Source of the DNA: Alphaproteobacteria bacterium
GTDB lineage: Bacteria > Pseudomonadota > Alphaproteobacteria > MPNO01 > UBA2964
Length of the DNA: 64,000 nucleotides
Direction of reading: 5' to 3'
Assembly: GCA_012103315.1 (NCBI GenBank)
Contig: WLWZ01000008.1
Coordinates: 1-64,000 of the forward strand
Below the pieces are notes generated by a model. It saw nothing but the letters and a program-made list of their open reading frames with translations. It was not told the origin of the DNA and ran no database searches. Each line of letters starts with the position of its first letter. Position 1 is the stretch's first letter. Made by a program: the position numbers and the translations under genes. This document shows positions 1 to 8,576 of this stretch, piece by piece.

Positions 1-1
1 G

Positions 2-373
2 AACGCGCTGGCCGAGGGGCATGTAGACGTTGCAGCTGCTTCGCTCAATTCATATCAGAAAGGCGTGAACAAAGGCGCGATTGACCCGAAAGTCATTGTC
101 CCCGTGGCTGTTAGTGTCCCAATTCCCTACCCACCGTTCATCATGTTGCCGTCGCTGCCCGCTGGCGTTAAAGCCCTGCTGCGGAAAGGCTTCAATACGG
201 TACACAAAGATCCGAAGGTTACCCCGGAAATGATCCGTGGTTTTGGCGGTATTCTAGTTGACCGCTACACTTCAAAAATTACGCATAAGACTTTTGCGGC
301 GGTCCAGGAGATGCTCGACCTCGTCACCCCGGAAATCAAGGGCGAGATGCTGAAAAAGGCTGCAAAAAATTAA
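2..373 (+). CDS. PhnD-like phosphonate/phosphate ABC transporter substrate-binding protein, C-terminal part
   Basis: The reading frame is open from the first bases of the window, so the start and the signal peptide lie upstream. The visible 123 residues begin with a run NALAEGHVDVAAASLNSY, which matches the ligand-lobe region of PhnD-type periplasmic binding proteins, where a binding-site residue precedes a conserved Ser/Asn/Tyr cluster. A PIPYPPF segment and a helical end typical of the family follow. In the family this protein captures a phosphonate or related organophosphorus ligand in the periplasm and delivers it to a PhnE permease. PhnC-like and PhnE-like genes follow directly in the same direction, which supports the assignment. 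The true ligand cannot be read from the sequence. Confidence 0.8.
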   Translation, partial: NALAEGHVDVAAASLNSYQKGVNKGAIDPKVIVPVAVSVPIPYPPFIMLPSLPAGVKALLRKGFNTVHKDPKVTPEMIRGFGGILVDRYTSKITHKTFAAVQEMLDLVTPEIKGEMLKKAAKN

Positions 374-409
374 TCCGAGCGGTGGATTCTTGCTAGACTG
401 GTTTTTGAG

Positions 410-1213
410 ATGATAAAGTTCGAAAATATCTCAAAAACCTATTCGGACGGGACCGTTGCGCTGAATAACGTCTCATTCGAGATCCCGAAAGGGCAGTTTT
501 GTGTTCTGCTGGGTCATTCAGGCGCGGGTAAATCCACTATCCTACGGCTCGTCAACGGATTGGAGCAGCCCAGTTCGGGCAGTGTCACCGTTGACGGATC
601 CAAAATTGTGCCGAATTCACTGCAAAGCGTTCGACGCAAGGTGTCAATGATCCACCAGGAAGTCAACCTCTCACCTCGGTCCAGCGTCGCTGTGAATGTC
701 ATGTCGGGGGCATTAGCGGATGTGTCGGCACTCTTGGCAATGATTGGCTGGTTCCCAGAACGGCTCCGGCGCAAATGCTGCGAGCTAGTCGAACGTGTCG
801 GCTTGACCGAAAATCATCTCAAACGTCGTATCAGTACTCTCTCGGGCGGGCAGCAACAGCGTGTCGGCATCGCCCGCAGCCTTATGCTGGATCCACTTGT
901 AATCCTAGCGGATGAACCAATTGCCAGCCTCGACCCTTCAGTAAGCCGTGATGTTCTATCGCATCTACGAAACATAGCGAAAGAACGTGGCTGCACCATC
1001 CTTTGCTGTTTGCATCAGGTTGAAATGGCTAAGGAGTTTGCCGATCGCATCGTCGGTATCGAGGGAGGACATGTTGTTTTCGACCGCTTGCCTAGTGATG
1101 TTGATGAAATGACATTGCGATTGATCTATAAAAACTATGACGATCCTTTTGGTGAGGACGTTGTCGCAGCTGCGGCGGTCGAGAATGTGCTCGAGGTAGC
1201 CGTAAAGCGGTAG
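410..1213 (+). CDS. phnC: PhnC-like phosphonate ABC transporter ATP-binding protein
   Basis: This is the cytoplasmic ATPase of the importer and hydrolyses ATP to drive uptake. Visible motifs are a Walker [10 protein letters not shown] at about residues 35-43, a signature LSGGQQQR near 145, a Walker B ending in LADEP near 165, and an H-loop in the segment CCLHQVEMA. At 267 residues it has the usual length for PhnC. The 36-base gap after the binding protein and the 24-base gap before the permease point to one transcript. PhnC is the closest family by pattern, but the chemical specificity of the importer is inferred, and a phosphate ester or glycerophosphodiester remains possible given the downstream enzymes. 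Confidence 0.88.
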   Translation: MIKFENISKTYSDGTVALNNVSFEIPKGQFCVLLGHSGAGKSTILRLVNGLEQPSSGSVTVDGSKIVPNSLQSVRRKVSMIHQEVNLSPRSSVAVNVMSGALADVSALLAMIGWFPERLRRKCCELVERVGLTENHLKRRISTLSGGQQQRVGIARSLMLDPLVILADEPIASLDPSVSRDVLSHLRNIAKERGCTILCCLHQVEMAKEFADRIVGIEGGHVVFDRLPSDVDEMTLRLIYKNYDDPFGEDVVAAAAVENVLEVAVKR

Positions 1214-1237
1214 CGCCCAACTTCAACAAGGAATTTC

Positions 1238-2272
1238 ATGTCCCCCAAAAACGAGATCCGTCAAAAAACCGACTCCGAACGCCCTGCGATAGAATGGGAA
1301 CTAGCACCGCCATACGGGTCAAAGACAGTTCTGATCATCCTGGTCGTCGTGATCGTTATGATCGTCTCAGGCAATCACACCAAAATCGACCGCATGTTCT
1401 ATCTAATGGGTGAGGCGGTCGGAAACATCGTTGGGCTGAACGACTCATCGCAAGTGGTAAGTGGCACCAAAAACATTGCACGGTCGATGTTCCCCCTGCA
1501 ATTTTCAGAGACCACCGAGGTTTCGAGAATTGAGAACTTCGACCCTAAAGACTTGCCTATGTTTTCCACCTTAAAATCCAAACAGACCTCGGTCACCCGA
1601 GTGAACCCGCAAACGCTTGCACTTGAAAAGACGACAACGACAAGAACCGTTCTTTACAATCCGATCGGCTATTTCATGCATGTCCTGCGCAAAATGCTGG
1701 AAACGATTGAAATCGCGATCTGGGCGACGTTGTTTGGCATCATCATCAGCATTCCCCTCACCTACTGTTCTGCAGCAAACTACACGAGGAACCGGCTCAC
1801 CTATGGATTTGCCCGAGGGGCAGTCAGTATGTTCCGGGCAATACCAGAATTGATATCTGCAATGTTCTTGGTGCTAGCTTTTGGGTTCGGCCCGATCGCA
1901 GGCATTCTGGCCCTTGCAATCCATTCGGCCGGCTTTCTGGGCAAGTTCTATGCGGAAGATATAGAAAATGCCGACTCGGGGCCGCAGGAAGCATTACGAG
2001 CCATTGGCGTATCCAAGATTAAAACGCTTCGGTATGCGGTGCTGCCCCAGGTACTGCCGCAATATGTGGCGTACAATATGTATATCCTTGATCGAAACGT
2101 GCGCATGGCCACGGTGATCGGGCTCGTTGGCGCGGGCGGCATCGGCCAGGAACTGAAGGGCCGTTACGATCTGTTCGATTATGGCCATGTCTCGACGATC
2201 TTGATGATGATTTTCCTCACCGTCTTTGCGCTGGATCATATCTCGGGTCGCATCCGTTCTAAACTAATCTGA
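1238..2272 (+). CDS. phnE: PhnE-like phosphonate ABC transporter permease
   Basis: This is an inner-membrane permease of the binding-protein-dependent type. A hydrophobic segment lies at about residues 28-46. An unusually long periplasmic loop of roughly 100 residues follows, and then a block of membrane helices. The EAA loop that contacts the ATPase is visible as EALRAIGVSKIKTLRYAVLP near residue 250, with the family GLVGAGGIGQEL stretch after it. The length of 344 residues exceeds that of a minimal PhnE (about 260-290) because of the N-terminal extension and loop. It completes a PhnD-C-E transporter with the two preceding genes. A single permease gene implies a homodimer. Confidence 0.87.
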   Translation: MSPKNEIRQKTDSERPAIEWELAPPYGSKTVLIILVVVIVMIVSGNHTKIDRMFYLMGEAVGNIVGLNDSSQVVSGTKNIARSMFPLQFSETTEVSRIENFDPKDLPMFSTLKSKQTSVTRVNPQTLALEKTTTTRTVLYNPIGYFMHVLRKMLETIEIAIWATLFGIIISIPLTYCSAANYTRNRLTYGFARGAVSMFRAIPELISAMFLVLAFGFGPIAGILALAIHSAGFLGKFYAEDIENADSGPQEALRAIGVSKIKTLRYAVLPQVLPQYVAYNMYILDRNVRMATVIGLVGAGGIGQELKGRYDLFDYGHVSTILMMIFLTVFALDHISGRIRSKLI

Positions 2273-2306
2273 GGCATTGCAGGTGCCTACTGCCAGGAGA
2301 GAACCA

Positions 2307-2738
2307 ATGAATATCGTCTATTCTTACTATGTGCTGGATATCATTCATCGCGGCCATCTTTTAATGATGAAGAACTCAAAGGCAATTGCTGGAGAAAATG
2401 GCCGACTAATCGTCGGGATCGTCTCCGACGAAGCTGTGATTAAGCAAAAAGGCAAGCCCCCAATTTTAAGCTTTTCCGAGCGCCTCGAACTTGCGCAGTC
2501 GATCAAATATGCAGACCTTGTTGTTGCGCAAAAGGATTATTCGCCTTTTCCAAATGTCAGGCAGATCAAGCCGACCATCCTGATGGAGAGCGAGAGTCAC
2601 GACGAAGCACAGATCAATGAAGGCCGTGAGTTGATGGAGAGCCTCGGAGGCAAAGTAATCGTCATGCCCTACTTCCACAGCCAGTCCTCAACGCGGATCA
2701 AGCAGCAGATCACAGATGAGCCAAAGACCACTGGCTGA
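2307..2738 (+). CDS. Glycerol-3-phosphate cytidylyltransferase-like (TagD-type) nucleotidyltransferase
   Basis: This is a small (143 residue) cytidylyltransferase of the HxGH superfamily. The nucleotide-binding HRGH lies at residues 14-17, and the C-terminal SSTRIKQQI corresponds to the R-x-x-G-I-S-T-T-x-I-K signature of TagD-like enzymes, with the first positions changed. In the family, CTP and an alcohol phosphate (glycerol-3-phosphate, phosphoethanolamine or similar) form a CDP-alcohol. An in-frame TTG at 2277 would add ten residues. I chose the ATG at 2307 because an AGGAGA ribosome site lies 6 bases before it and the fold begins there. It is co-transcribed with the transporter and followed by a CDP-alcohol phosphotransferase, so it probably activates the imported compound. 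Confidence 0.78.
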   Translation: MNIVYSYYVLDIIHRGHLLMMKNSKAIAGENGRLIVGIVSDEAVIKQKGKPPILSFSERLELAQSIKYADLVVAQKDYSPFPNVRQIKPTILMESESHDEAQINEGRELMESLGGKVIVMPYFHSQSSTRIKQQITDEPKTTG

Positions 2739-2789
2739 CGCTCGACGGGACCGTTCGTACCGGCCGCGACGTATGATGGATTTATTCAC

Positions 2790-3950
2790 ATGAAACAATT
2801 CATCCAAACATGGCGAGAATCCCAAAGGTTTTTAAGGGATGAAACAGCATGGGATGGACTCGTCGTTTATTCGGAAGGTGAATCCTATGCGCCCTATCTA
2901 CGGCCAATGATCGATGCGCTGGCAGATGTTTATGACGGCAGCGTACATTACCTGACGTCGGACGCTGCCGACCGTGTTCTGCTCGATGCCCCACCACATG
3001 TGAAGGGGTTTTTTATTGGCAAGGCCAGCATGCGGACCTATGTCTTCAACCAAATCCGCGCCAATGTAGTGGCTATGACGATGCCGGATTTGAACACCTT
3101 CCATATCAAACGCTCACCCAACGTGCAGCACTATACCTATTTTCATCACTCCATGGTCAGCACGCATATGGTTTACCGTAAAGGAGCCTTCGATCATTTC
3201 GATTCAATAATGTGCACTGGTCCGTATCATTCAGAAGAAATTCGTGATTGGGAGGCGTCGCAAAAGCTTCCCGCCAAGCAGTTTTTCGATCATGGCTGTC
3301 CTCCCCTTGATGCTTTGATCAAGGCTGCCTCGACGACCTCCGCCCCTCCTATTGGCGACAACCAGCGCCTGAACGTTCTCGTGGCTCCATCATGGGGACC
3401 GGAAGGCCTGATGGAAACGCGCGCCATGGACGTTGTACGCATACTCCTTGATGCCGGCCATTTCGTTCGGGTCCGGCCCCACCCCAGGACCCGACAGCTT
3501 GCTGGCCAAGTCATTAATGATCTGGCTGTGATGTTCGCTGACCACCCAAGCTTCGATATGAACGAAGACATAAGCAATCACGAAGCGTTGCTTCAGTCCC
3601 ATGTGATGATTAGCGACTGGTCCGGCGTCGCGATGGAATTCGCATTTGGGTTAGGTCGGCCAGTGTTATTCATTGATGTGCCGCGTAAGATTAACAATCC
3701 AGACTACTCTGTAGTGACACCAACACCGCTGGAGGTATCGTATCGAGAAGAGGTCGGTGCAATCATCAAACCCGATCAGCTGGACGAATTACCTGCCGCC
3801 CTCGCCGCCCTAATGGCAGAGGCTCCCGCGATCCAGACAAAAGTAATTAAGCTTCGAGAACGCCAGTTTTACAACCTAGGAACTAGCGCAAAGCGGGGAG
3901 CAGAAATCCTTGCCGAGATCGCCACCCGTACCAAAAGCAAGCGTCCTTAA
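2790..3950 (+). CDS. CDP-glycerol:poly(glycerophosphate) glycerophosphotransferase-like protein
   Basis: A 386-residue soluble protein with the pattern of the Glyphos_transf (TagB/TagF) family. The HHSM element near residue 119 and the segment HFDSIMCTGPYHSEEI form the first half of the active region. RVRPHPRTR near residue 230 and the terminal MISDWSGVAMEFAFGLGRPV near 275 form the second. Such enzymes transfer a glycerol-phosphate or similar unit from a CDP-alcohol donor to a glycan or lipid acceptor on the cytoplasmic side of the membrane. It ends the operon with the PhnCDE-type transporter and the cytidylyltransferase 51 bases upstream, so I infer that it uses the product of that enzyme. 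The family is clear; the donor and acceptor are not. Confidence 0.75.
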   Translation: MKQFIQTWRESQRFLRDETAWDGLVVYSEGESYAPYLRPMIDALADVYDGSVHYLTSDAADRVLLDAPPHVKGFFIGKASMRTYVFNQIRANVVAMTMPDLNTFHIKRSPNVQHYTYFHHSMVSTHMVYRKGAFDHFDSIMCTGPYHSEEIRDWEASQKLPAKQFFDHGCPPLDALIKAASTTSAPPIGDNQRLNVLVAPSWGPEGLMETRAMDVVRILLDAGHFVRVRPHPRTRQLAGQVINDLAVMFADHPSFDMNEDISNHEALLQSHVMISDWSGVAMEFAFGLGRPVLFIDVPRKINNPDYSVVTPTPLEVSYREEVGAIIKPDQLDELPAALAALMAEAPAIQTKVIKLRERQFYNLGTSAKRGAEILAEIATRTKSKRP

Positions 3951-4001
3951 GAAATACCAAGATTTTCAGTTTGGTTGTTGAGCCAACAGCCACCACTCCA
4001 G

Positions 4002-5240
4002 CTATCGCCGTTTGACTGCTTCCAGCGCTATCCGCACCGGCACCATCGCATCCAAAACACTGCTATCGGGAAAACCTTTCTGTCCGATGCCAAATTCAAA
4101 ACGGTTTAAAAGCACTTCCCCTTGGACGAGCACTTTGCCCCCAACCACGGAAAGATCAAACGCCATCGTTACAGGGCGGCGCGAACCGGCCAGGAGCAGG
4201 TCGCCTACTGCCGTATAGCTGTCTCGCTTGACCCTGGTTACCGACCTCGAAACGAAGCGAGCGACGGGATGGGCACCCGAATTCAGGAAATCAGCGGAGA
4301 GGGCTTGCGTCCTGACGCTCCCTAGAACAAGACTAGAAACCACGATATCTACGTTGATGGCTGCGTTCTCAATTCTGTCTGGGTCGAAATTTATGCTGGC
4401 CTTCCAATCCTCGAAGCGCCCGGTCACCGGTTTTCCCATCACCTTGACCTCGATGTTGATCCGGCTGGTTTTCGAATTAACCCGCCAATCAACAACGGAC
4501 GCTGCGGCGGTGTTCGCCATGCGCTGCCCCGGCGGAGATCCGGGCCAGTCCCCGAAATACGCCATGCCCCCAATCGTTCCGCCCAACAAAATAAAGATGA
4601 GACCCGAGAGTAACAAAGGGAGCCGATTGTTTTTTTGTTCCAGCTCCATATCGGCGGGCACTTGCTTCAAACCGGGAATCATACGCCGTAAGGTACTGTC
4701 GCGATCTATCAAGGAATGTTTTAGGGCTCCAGCGATATGAAGACATAACGACAAGATCAGCAGGACCCCAGTGCAATAATGCGCGGACTGAAACACCGAA
4801 GCCAGCCGCGGATCTTCCGGAACCATTGGCAGGTCCTGACCAAATGGCCACCAAATCGGTGCAAATCCTTCAGTTGCTGAATGGTAAAGCCAACCGGTCA
4901 GAGGCATCAAAATTATGGTGCCATACAAAATCCAGTGAATCGTATGGGCTGCCAGGCTTTCAAGTGGCCTGTCAGCATTCAGGAGTTGCGGACGAGGCTG
5001 ACAAATCGCCCAGCCAATTCGAACAATAGCGACCATAAATACTGCAACGCCCAGCGTCTTGTGGAGGGAATATGTCGATGATTTATGGGCGACTTCATCC
5101 GCTGTGGTCGCTGGAAGGTCGGCCATGTAAATGCCGACCGGGATCAACGTCAGAATTAGGGCGGCGGTTGTCCAATGGAGCAACTGCGCCATCAGGCCAT
5201 AGGCCGCCCTAGTATTGAGAAGAAGCGTAAAATTTTTCAC
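4002..5240 (-). CDS. Cytochrome b561 - YceI domain fusion protein
   Basis: This 412-residue protein joins two families. Residues 1-200 form a four-helix cytochrome b561 domain with candidate haem-ligand histidines in LLHW (about 22), SLHK (about 60), the segment HYCTG and CLHIAG. After another hydrophobic segment near 207-228, residues 250-410 form a YceI-like lipocalin domain beginning WRVNSKTSRI. The b561 part should carry electrons in the inner membrane, with the YceI part facing the periplasm. YceI domains bind polyisoprenoid lipids in known structures, so a redox-linked quinone or isoprenoid role is a reasonable inference. The neighbouring upstream gene is a free YceI protein in the same orientation, 81 bases away. 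Confidence 0.85.
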   Translation of the reverse strand: MKNFTLLLNTRAAYGLMAQLLHWTTAALILTLIPVGIYMADLPATTADEVAHKSSTYSLHKTLGVAVFMVAIVRIGWAICQPRPQLLNADRPLESLAAHTIHWILYGTIILMPLTGWLYHSATEGFAPIWWPFGQDLPMVPEDPRLASVFQSAHYCTGVLLILSLCLHIAGALKHSLIDRDSTLRRMIPGLKQVPADMELEQKNNRLPLLLSGLIFILLGGTIGGMAYFGDWPGSPPGQRMANTAAASVVDWRVNSKTSRINIEVKVMGKPVTGRFEDWKASINFDPDRIENAAINVDIVVSSLVLGSVRTQALSADFLNSGAHPVARFVSRSVTRVKRDSYTAVGDLLLAGSRRPVTMAFDLSVVGGKVLVQGEVLLNRFEFGIGQKGFPDSSVLDAMVPVRIALEAVKRR

Positions 5241-5321
5241 AGAAAACTATTACCGCTTCCAACGATCTCAATGGTCATCGGAAGCGGCATCAATGTCATG
5301 TTGTGTCTCTGACGGCCGGGT

Positions 5322-5921
5322 TTACTTTTTCCGGTCTTTCATTTCAGTGACGATATTAATCGTGATTGGACCTGTCGAAAAATTTCCGACCTTAAAAGCC
5401 ATATGATCAATTTTTGTGGTCGCCGAGAAAGCAACCCAATTCCCTTTATAATAGGCAATCGCTGCGGCCACAGGGTGCGGACCGCGATGGGTCAATGTCG
5501 TCTTAAGAGTTACCGGTTTGGTCACCCCATGGATCGTCATATCGCCGATCACGTCTGCGGTTTTATCGCCGGTTCGCTTTACGGAGGTGCTGACGAACGT
5601 GATCTTGGGAAACTTGGCGACGTCGAAATACCGTTTACCCTTTAAGTGCTTGTCAAAGATTTTTACGCCGCTGGATACACTATTGGCATCAATTGTAACG
5701 CTGAGCTTTGACTTCTCAACATTGTCAGGGTCAAGCGTCAGCATCCCATCGACCTTGGTGAACTCAGCCGTTTGCATGGAAACACCAGCATGGTTCCAAC
5801 CAAATCGAACCTCGGTGTGTCCCGGGTCCGTGTAATAGGTTTCGGCTGCCCAAGCTGTTTGGGAAAATCCGGGGGCGACTAGAAGTACACCCGCAAAAAT
5901 AATTTTTAATGCCGTTCTCAT
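5322..5921 (-). CDS. Periplasmic YceI family protein
   Basis: A 199-residue protein with a Sec signal peptide (about residues 1-25, ending near AWA). The YceI fold signature follows: YYTDPGHTEVRFGWNHAG at the start of the barrel, the SKLSVTIDANSV strand, a helix in KIFDKHLKGKRYFDVAKFP, and GDMTIHGVTKPV. YceI proteins are periplasmic lipid-binding lipocalin-like proteins. Some are induced by alkaline or osmotic stress, and many sit beside cytochrome b561. It is probably co-transcribed with the b561-YceI fusion downstream, so the locus encodes two YceI domains, one free and one membrane-tethered. The ligand is unknown. Confidence 0.9.
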   Translation of the reverse strand: MRTALKIIFAGVLLVAPGFSQTAWAAETYYTDPGHTEVRFGWNHAGVSMQTAEFTKVDGMLTLDPDNVEKSKLSVTIDANSVSSGVKIFDKHLKGKRYFDVAKFPKITFVSTSVKRTGDKTADVIGDMTIHGVTKPVTLKTTLTHRGPHPVAAAIAYYKGNWVAFSATTKIDHMAFKVGNFSTGPITINIVTEMKDRKK

Positions 5922-6154
5922 TCCTCTACTCCCATATTTTATCGTTTCTTTTGATAACGCGAAAAGCCAAAGAAACTTCGTTTAATCGAGCAAACGATAA
6001 AGCATCTAATTTCGTGCCCCAACCCAATATGAACGGCGTGATGCACAAATCACAGGAATTTGAAAAGAGAATTTTTAGGGGTAATAACCGAACTCGTTAG
6101 CCCGCTTTGGGTCTCGCTGAACAAGGATTCGACCACCGATCCTTCACACCAAAC

Positions 6155-6179
6155 AAAAAGGCGCCCTATGGGACGCCCG
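6155..6179 (-). terminator. Probable intrinsic terminator of the tRNA-Ser gene
   Basis: On the minus strand, just after the tRNA 3' end, a GC-rich hairpin (arms GGGCGTCC and GGGCGCC around CATA, with one imperfect pair) runs into a run of five T. It lies 9 bases beyond the tRNA CCA end, which suits transcription termination of that gene. Confidence 0.7.
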
Positions 6180-6187
6180 TTTGTTAA

Positions 6188-6277
6188 TGGCGGAGAGTGA
6201 GGGATTCGAACCCTCGGTACGCTTACGCGCACAACGGTTTTCGAGACCGCCCCGTTCGACCACTCCGGCAACTCTCC
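6188..6277 (-). tRNA. tRNA-Ser (anticodon CGA)
   Basis: The minus strand folds as a class II tRNA. The acceptor arm GGAGAGT pairs with ACTCTCC. The D arm contains AGTGGTCGAA, and the anticodon stem GCGGT/ACCGT holds the loop CTCGAAA with anticodon CGA at window positions 6241-6243. A long variable arm (GTGCGCGTAAGCGTAC) and the T arm GAGGGTTCGAATCCCTC follow. CCA is encoded at 6188-6190. A long variable arm and this anticodon identify a serine tRNA that reads UCG. Confidence 0.95.
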
Positions 6278-6360
6278 GCCGGCGGTTTTATAGGAGGAGG
6301 TGTTGCCCGGTCAATCTTTCCGGTAAATGAATTTATCTACGTCGGCCCTGGCTGTCGGGG

Positions 6361-7512
6361 TTAAACCCCGCCCCAGACATCCTCCGCGACCTCAACCAAA
6401 CGAGCCAGCTTGGCTTTTTCAGCATCTTCGGTCAGCGGTTTGCCCATAATCGAGCTGGCAAACCCGCATTGCGGGCCAATCGCCAGGTTATCGAGCGACG
6501 TAAACTTGGCGGCCTCATTAACGCGGCTTTTGAGCATCTCGGCATCTTCCGTCATCGGTGATTTAGATGACATCACGCCCAGCACCACGACCTTGCCTTC
6601 TGGAAGCAGACGCAGTGGCTCAAACGTACCCGCGCGCGGCGTGTCATATTCCATGAAATAGCCGTCGACATTGATCTGGTTAAACAACGCATCCGCCACT
6701 GGGTCGTAGCCACCTTCCGCTGCCCAGAACCTTTCGCGATTGCCGCGGCAGGTATGCATGGTAAAGGTCACATCATCCGGCGCCCCGTCGATCACCTGAT
6801 TGATCCGCTTGGCATATTCGCCAAGCATCGCTTTGGGACTTGATCCCCAGCTTTTAAAGACAGCGTCATAGTCAGAGTCGCACAGGAACGGCAGGGTAAC
6901 GTCATCAACCTGGATATACTTTGCCCCGGCCTCGACCAAGGCGCTGACTTCCTGACGATAGGCTGCGATCAGATCATCCCAGAAATGATCCATATCGGTG
7001 TAATGCCCGCCAAGGATTGCGGGATCACCACCAGCGAAACAATGCACAACCGGCGGCGCCGGCATCGTAACCTTCGGCGTAATTGACGTCGTGGATTTGA
7101 GGAAGTTAAACGCCTCGACAACAGGGCTCGGTTTCCAGGCAATCTTGCCAGTCACCTTCAGCACCGAGAAATCCTGCTGCTTACCCTGCTCGTTCTTCCA
7201 GGCAAACGGAGACGACGCGCCCTGACGTGTTGCCGAGAACCCATCCCAGTTCATGATCATTTCGAGCCACCAGCTGCGGCGGCGGAACTCACCATCGGTT
7301 GCTGTTTTGAGACCGGCTTCTTCCTGCAGCGAGACAACGTGTTCTACGCATTCATTTTCGACCTGGCGCAAATCTTCATTGTGATGTGGGCCAAGATGGT
7401 CATCCGCTGTCTGGGCGCCGAGAAAATTCTCGCGGGCATCCAGAAGTCTCTGAGGCCGCAACAGGCTGCCGACATGGTCGGCGCGAAAAGGTGGTTTGGA
7501 ACGTCCGGTCAA
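6361..7512 (-). CDS. MetE-like cobalamin-independent methionine synthase family protein (C-terminal domain type)
   Basis: This 383-residue protein corresponds to the catalytic barrel of cobalamin-independent methionine synthase and begins with the family opening RADHVGSLLRP. The zinc ligands expected in this family can be placed as the His and Cys in MHTCRGN (about residue 245) and the Cys in GPQCGF near residue 350. It lacks the N-terminal duplicated domain of full MetE, as do the COG0620 proteins of many proteobacteria. These may methylate homocysteine from a methylated donor or perform other zinc-thiolate alkyl transfers. Which substrate it uses cannot be read from the sequence. It lies 23 bases downstream of a small secreted protein gene in the same direction. 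Confidence 0.82.
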   Translation of the reverse strand: MTGRSKPPFRADHVGSLLRPQRLLDARENFLGAQTADDHLGPHHNEDLRQVENECVEHVVSLQEEAGLKTATDGEFRRRSWWLEMIMNWDGFSATRQGASSPFAWKNEQGKQQDFSVLKVTGKIAWKPSPVVEAFNFLKSTTSITPKVTMPAPPVVHCFAGGDPAILGGHYTDMDHFWDDLIAAYRQEVSALVEAGAKYIQVDDVTLPFLCDSDYDAVFKSWGSSPKAMLGEYAKRINQVIDGAPDDVTFTMHTCRGNRERFWAAEGGYDPVADALFNQINVDGYFMEYDTPRAGTFEPLRLLPEGKVVVLGVMSSKSPMTEDAEMLKSRVNEAAKFTSLDNLAIGPQCGFASSIMGKPLTEDAEKAKLARLVEVAEDVWGGV

Positions 7513-7535
7513 CTTAATCTCCCTGAATTTTTTTA

Positions 7536-7868
7536 TTAGCTAATGGGGGCGGCGCAGCGTTTCCAAATCTGCGGTTTACCCTTACCGATGGTCATCTCCA
7601 TCGTTTCATCATCGTGTATAACCATTACGGCCTTTTGACCAGAGCCGGATTCGCCTGTTGGAATGACATAGTCAAATCCATGCCGATCATAGGTGCCAGT
7701 CATGTGTTTGCCACCGGGAGTCTTGATCTTCGGACCTTCAATATTGAGGTGTCTCCCCGATTTGGTACACCAATCGCCGTCAATGGCATCCGCCTGCGCG
7801 GAAAAAGATAGGAAAGTGCCTGCCAGAACCATTGGGAAAAAAGCTGGGAATAGAGCCACTTTTGTCAT
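7536..7868 (-). CDS. Small secreted protein of unknown function
   Basis: I do not recognise this 110-residue protein. The ATG at 7868 is preceded by a strong AGGAGG ribosome site and begins a Sec signal peptide (MTKVALFPAFFPMVLAGTFL, with cleavage probably after AQA). The open frame runs further upstream, but that part has no signal-like character. The mature part has two cysteines (GDWCTKSGRH and WKRCAAP) that could form a disulphide, and an acidic middle. The opening GDWCTKSGRHLNI resembles short periplasmic proteins of alphaproteobacteria that begin with a GxWC motif. It is probably in one transcript with the MetE-like gene, though a shared function is not evident. Confidence 0.72.
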   Translation of the reverse strand: MTKVALFPAFFPMVLAGTFLSFSAQADAIDGDWCTKSGRHLNIEGPKIKTPGGKHMTGTYDRHGFDYVIPTGESGSGQKAVMVIHDDETMEMTIGKGKPQIWKRCAAPIS

Positions 7869-8007
7869 TGGAATCGCCTCCTCTGCCGGTGGAGAAGAGT
7901 GTACTCTGCCTACTCTCCAGACCAAAGGAGCATCTCTAGAGCCCAAAGGGTCGATTGAGGCGGATTTAGGCATTAAAAAATATAGGAAAATAGGGCATTC
8001 TAGACGC

Positions 8008-8035
8008 TTGACACACGGGTCGTTCGGACTATATT
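8008..8035 (+). promoter_or_regulatory. Sigma-70 promoter for rplU-rpmA
   Basis: A consensus -35 box TTGACA (8008-8013), a 16-base spacer and a -10 box TATATT (8030-8035) lie about 80 bases upstream of the rplU start. It is the clearest housekeeping promoter in the window and leaves a short leader before the ribosomal protein genes. Confidence 0.8.
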
Positions 8036-8115
8036 TCGGCCTCCCTTAAACGGGCGAGCGTATTTCACAATGGAATACCAATGACGCCCGTTGTTTCTTG
8101 CTGTGTTGGAGCATC

Positions 8116-8559
8116 ATGTACGCAGTGGTTAAAACTGGCGGTAAACAGTACCGCGTTGCCAAAGACGATGTCATCGTCGTGGAAAAGCTTGCCGCCGACG
8201 CGGGAAGCGCATTAGAGCTCGATGAAGTTTTGATCCTTGATGATGGGAAAGAAACCGTTGTCGGCACGCCTCTGGTTGACGGCGCCCGCGTTGCGGCGAC
8301 GGTTCTCGATCAGACCCGCGGCGACAAAATCATCGTTTTCAAGAAGAAGCGTCGTAAAGATTATAAGAGAAAGAAGGGTCACAGACAGGATCTAACGGTT
8401 CTGCGGATCACCGACATTCTCGCTAAAGGCCAAAAAGGTAGCTCGGCTAAGGCTGCTGCACCCAAGGCCGAAGCGGCAGAGGCTACACCAGTAGCGGAAA
8501 CCGCGGCTAAGAAAGCACCAGCGAAGAAAGCTGCTAAAAAAGCACCCGCGAAGAAATAG
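8116..8559 (+). CDS. rplU: 50S ribosomal protein L21 with Lys/Ala-rich C-terminal tail
   Basis: L21 binds 23S rRNA in the large subunit. The ATG at 8116 gives the canonical start [14 protein letters not shown]; the upstream in-frame codons would add a non-conserved leader. The core fits residues 1-103 and includes the basic [16 protein letters not shown] stretch. It is followed by a tail of about 45 residues made almost only of Ala, Lys, Pro and Glu, with repeats of KKAPAKK. L21 is usually near 103 residues, so this 147-residue version is extended. Such tails occur in several alphaproteobacteria. rpmA follows after 17 bases. Confidence 0.97.
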   Translation: MYAVVKTGGKQYRVAKDDVIVVEKLAADAGSALELDEVLILDDGKETVVGTPLVDGARVAATVLDQTRGDKIIVFKKKRRKDYKRKKGHRQDLTVLRITDILAKGQKGSSAKAAAPKAEAAEATPVAETAAKKAPAKKAAKKAPAKK

Positions 8560-8576
8560 ACTTAGGAGACTGTTAG

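Noticed and set aside
4228..4740. A 170-codon plus-strand ORF
   Set aside because: It is antisense to the b561-YceI fusion gene, which has clear domains.
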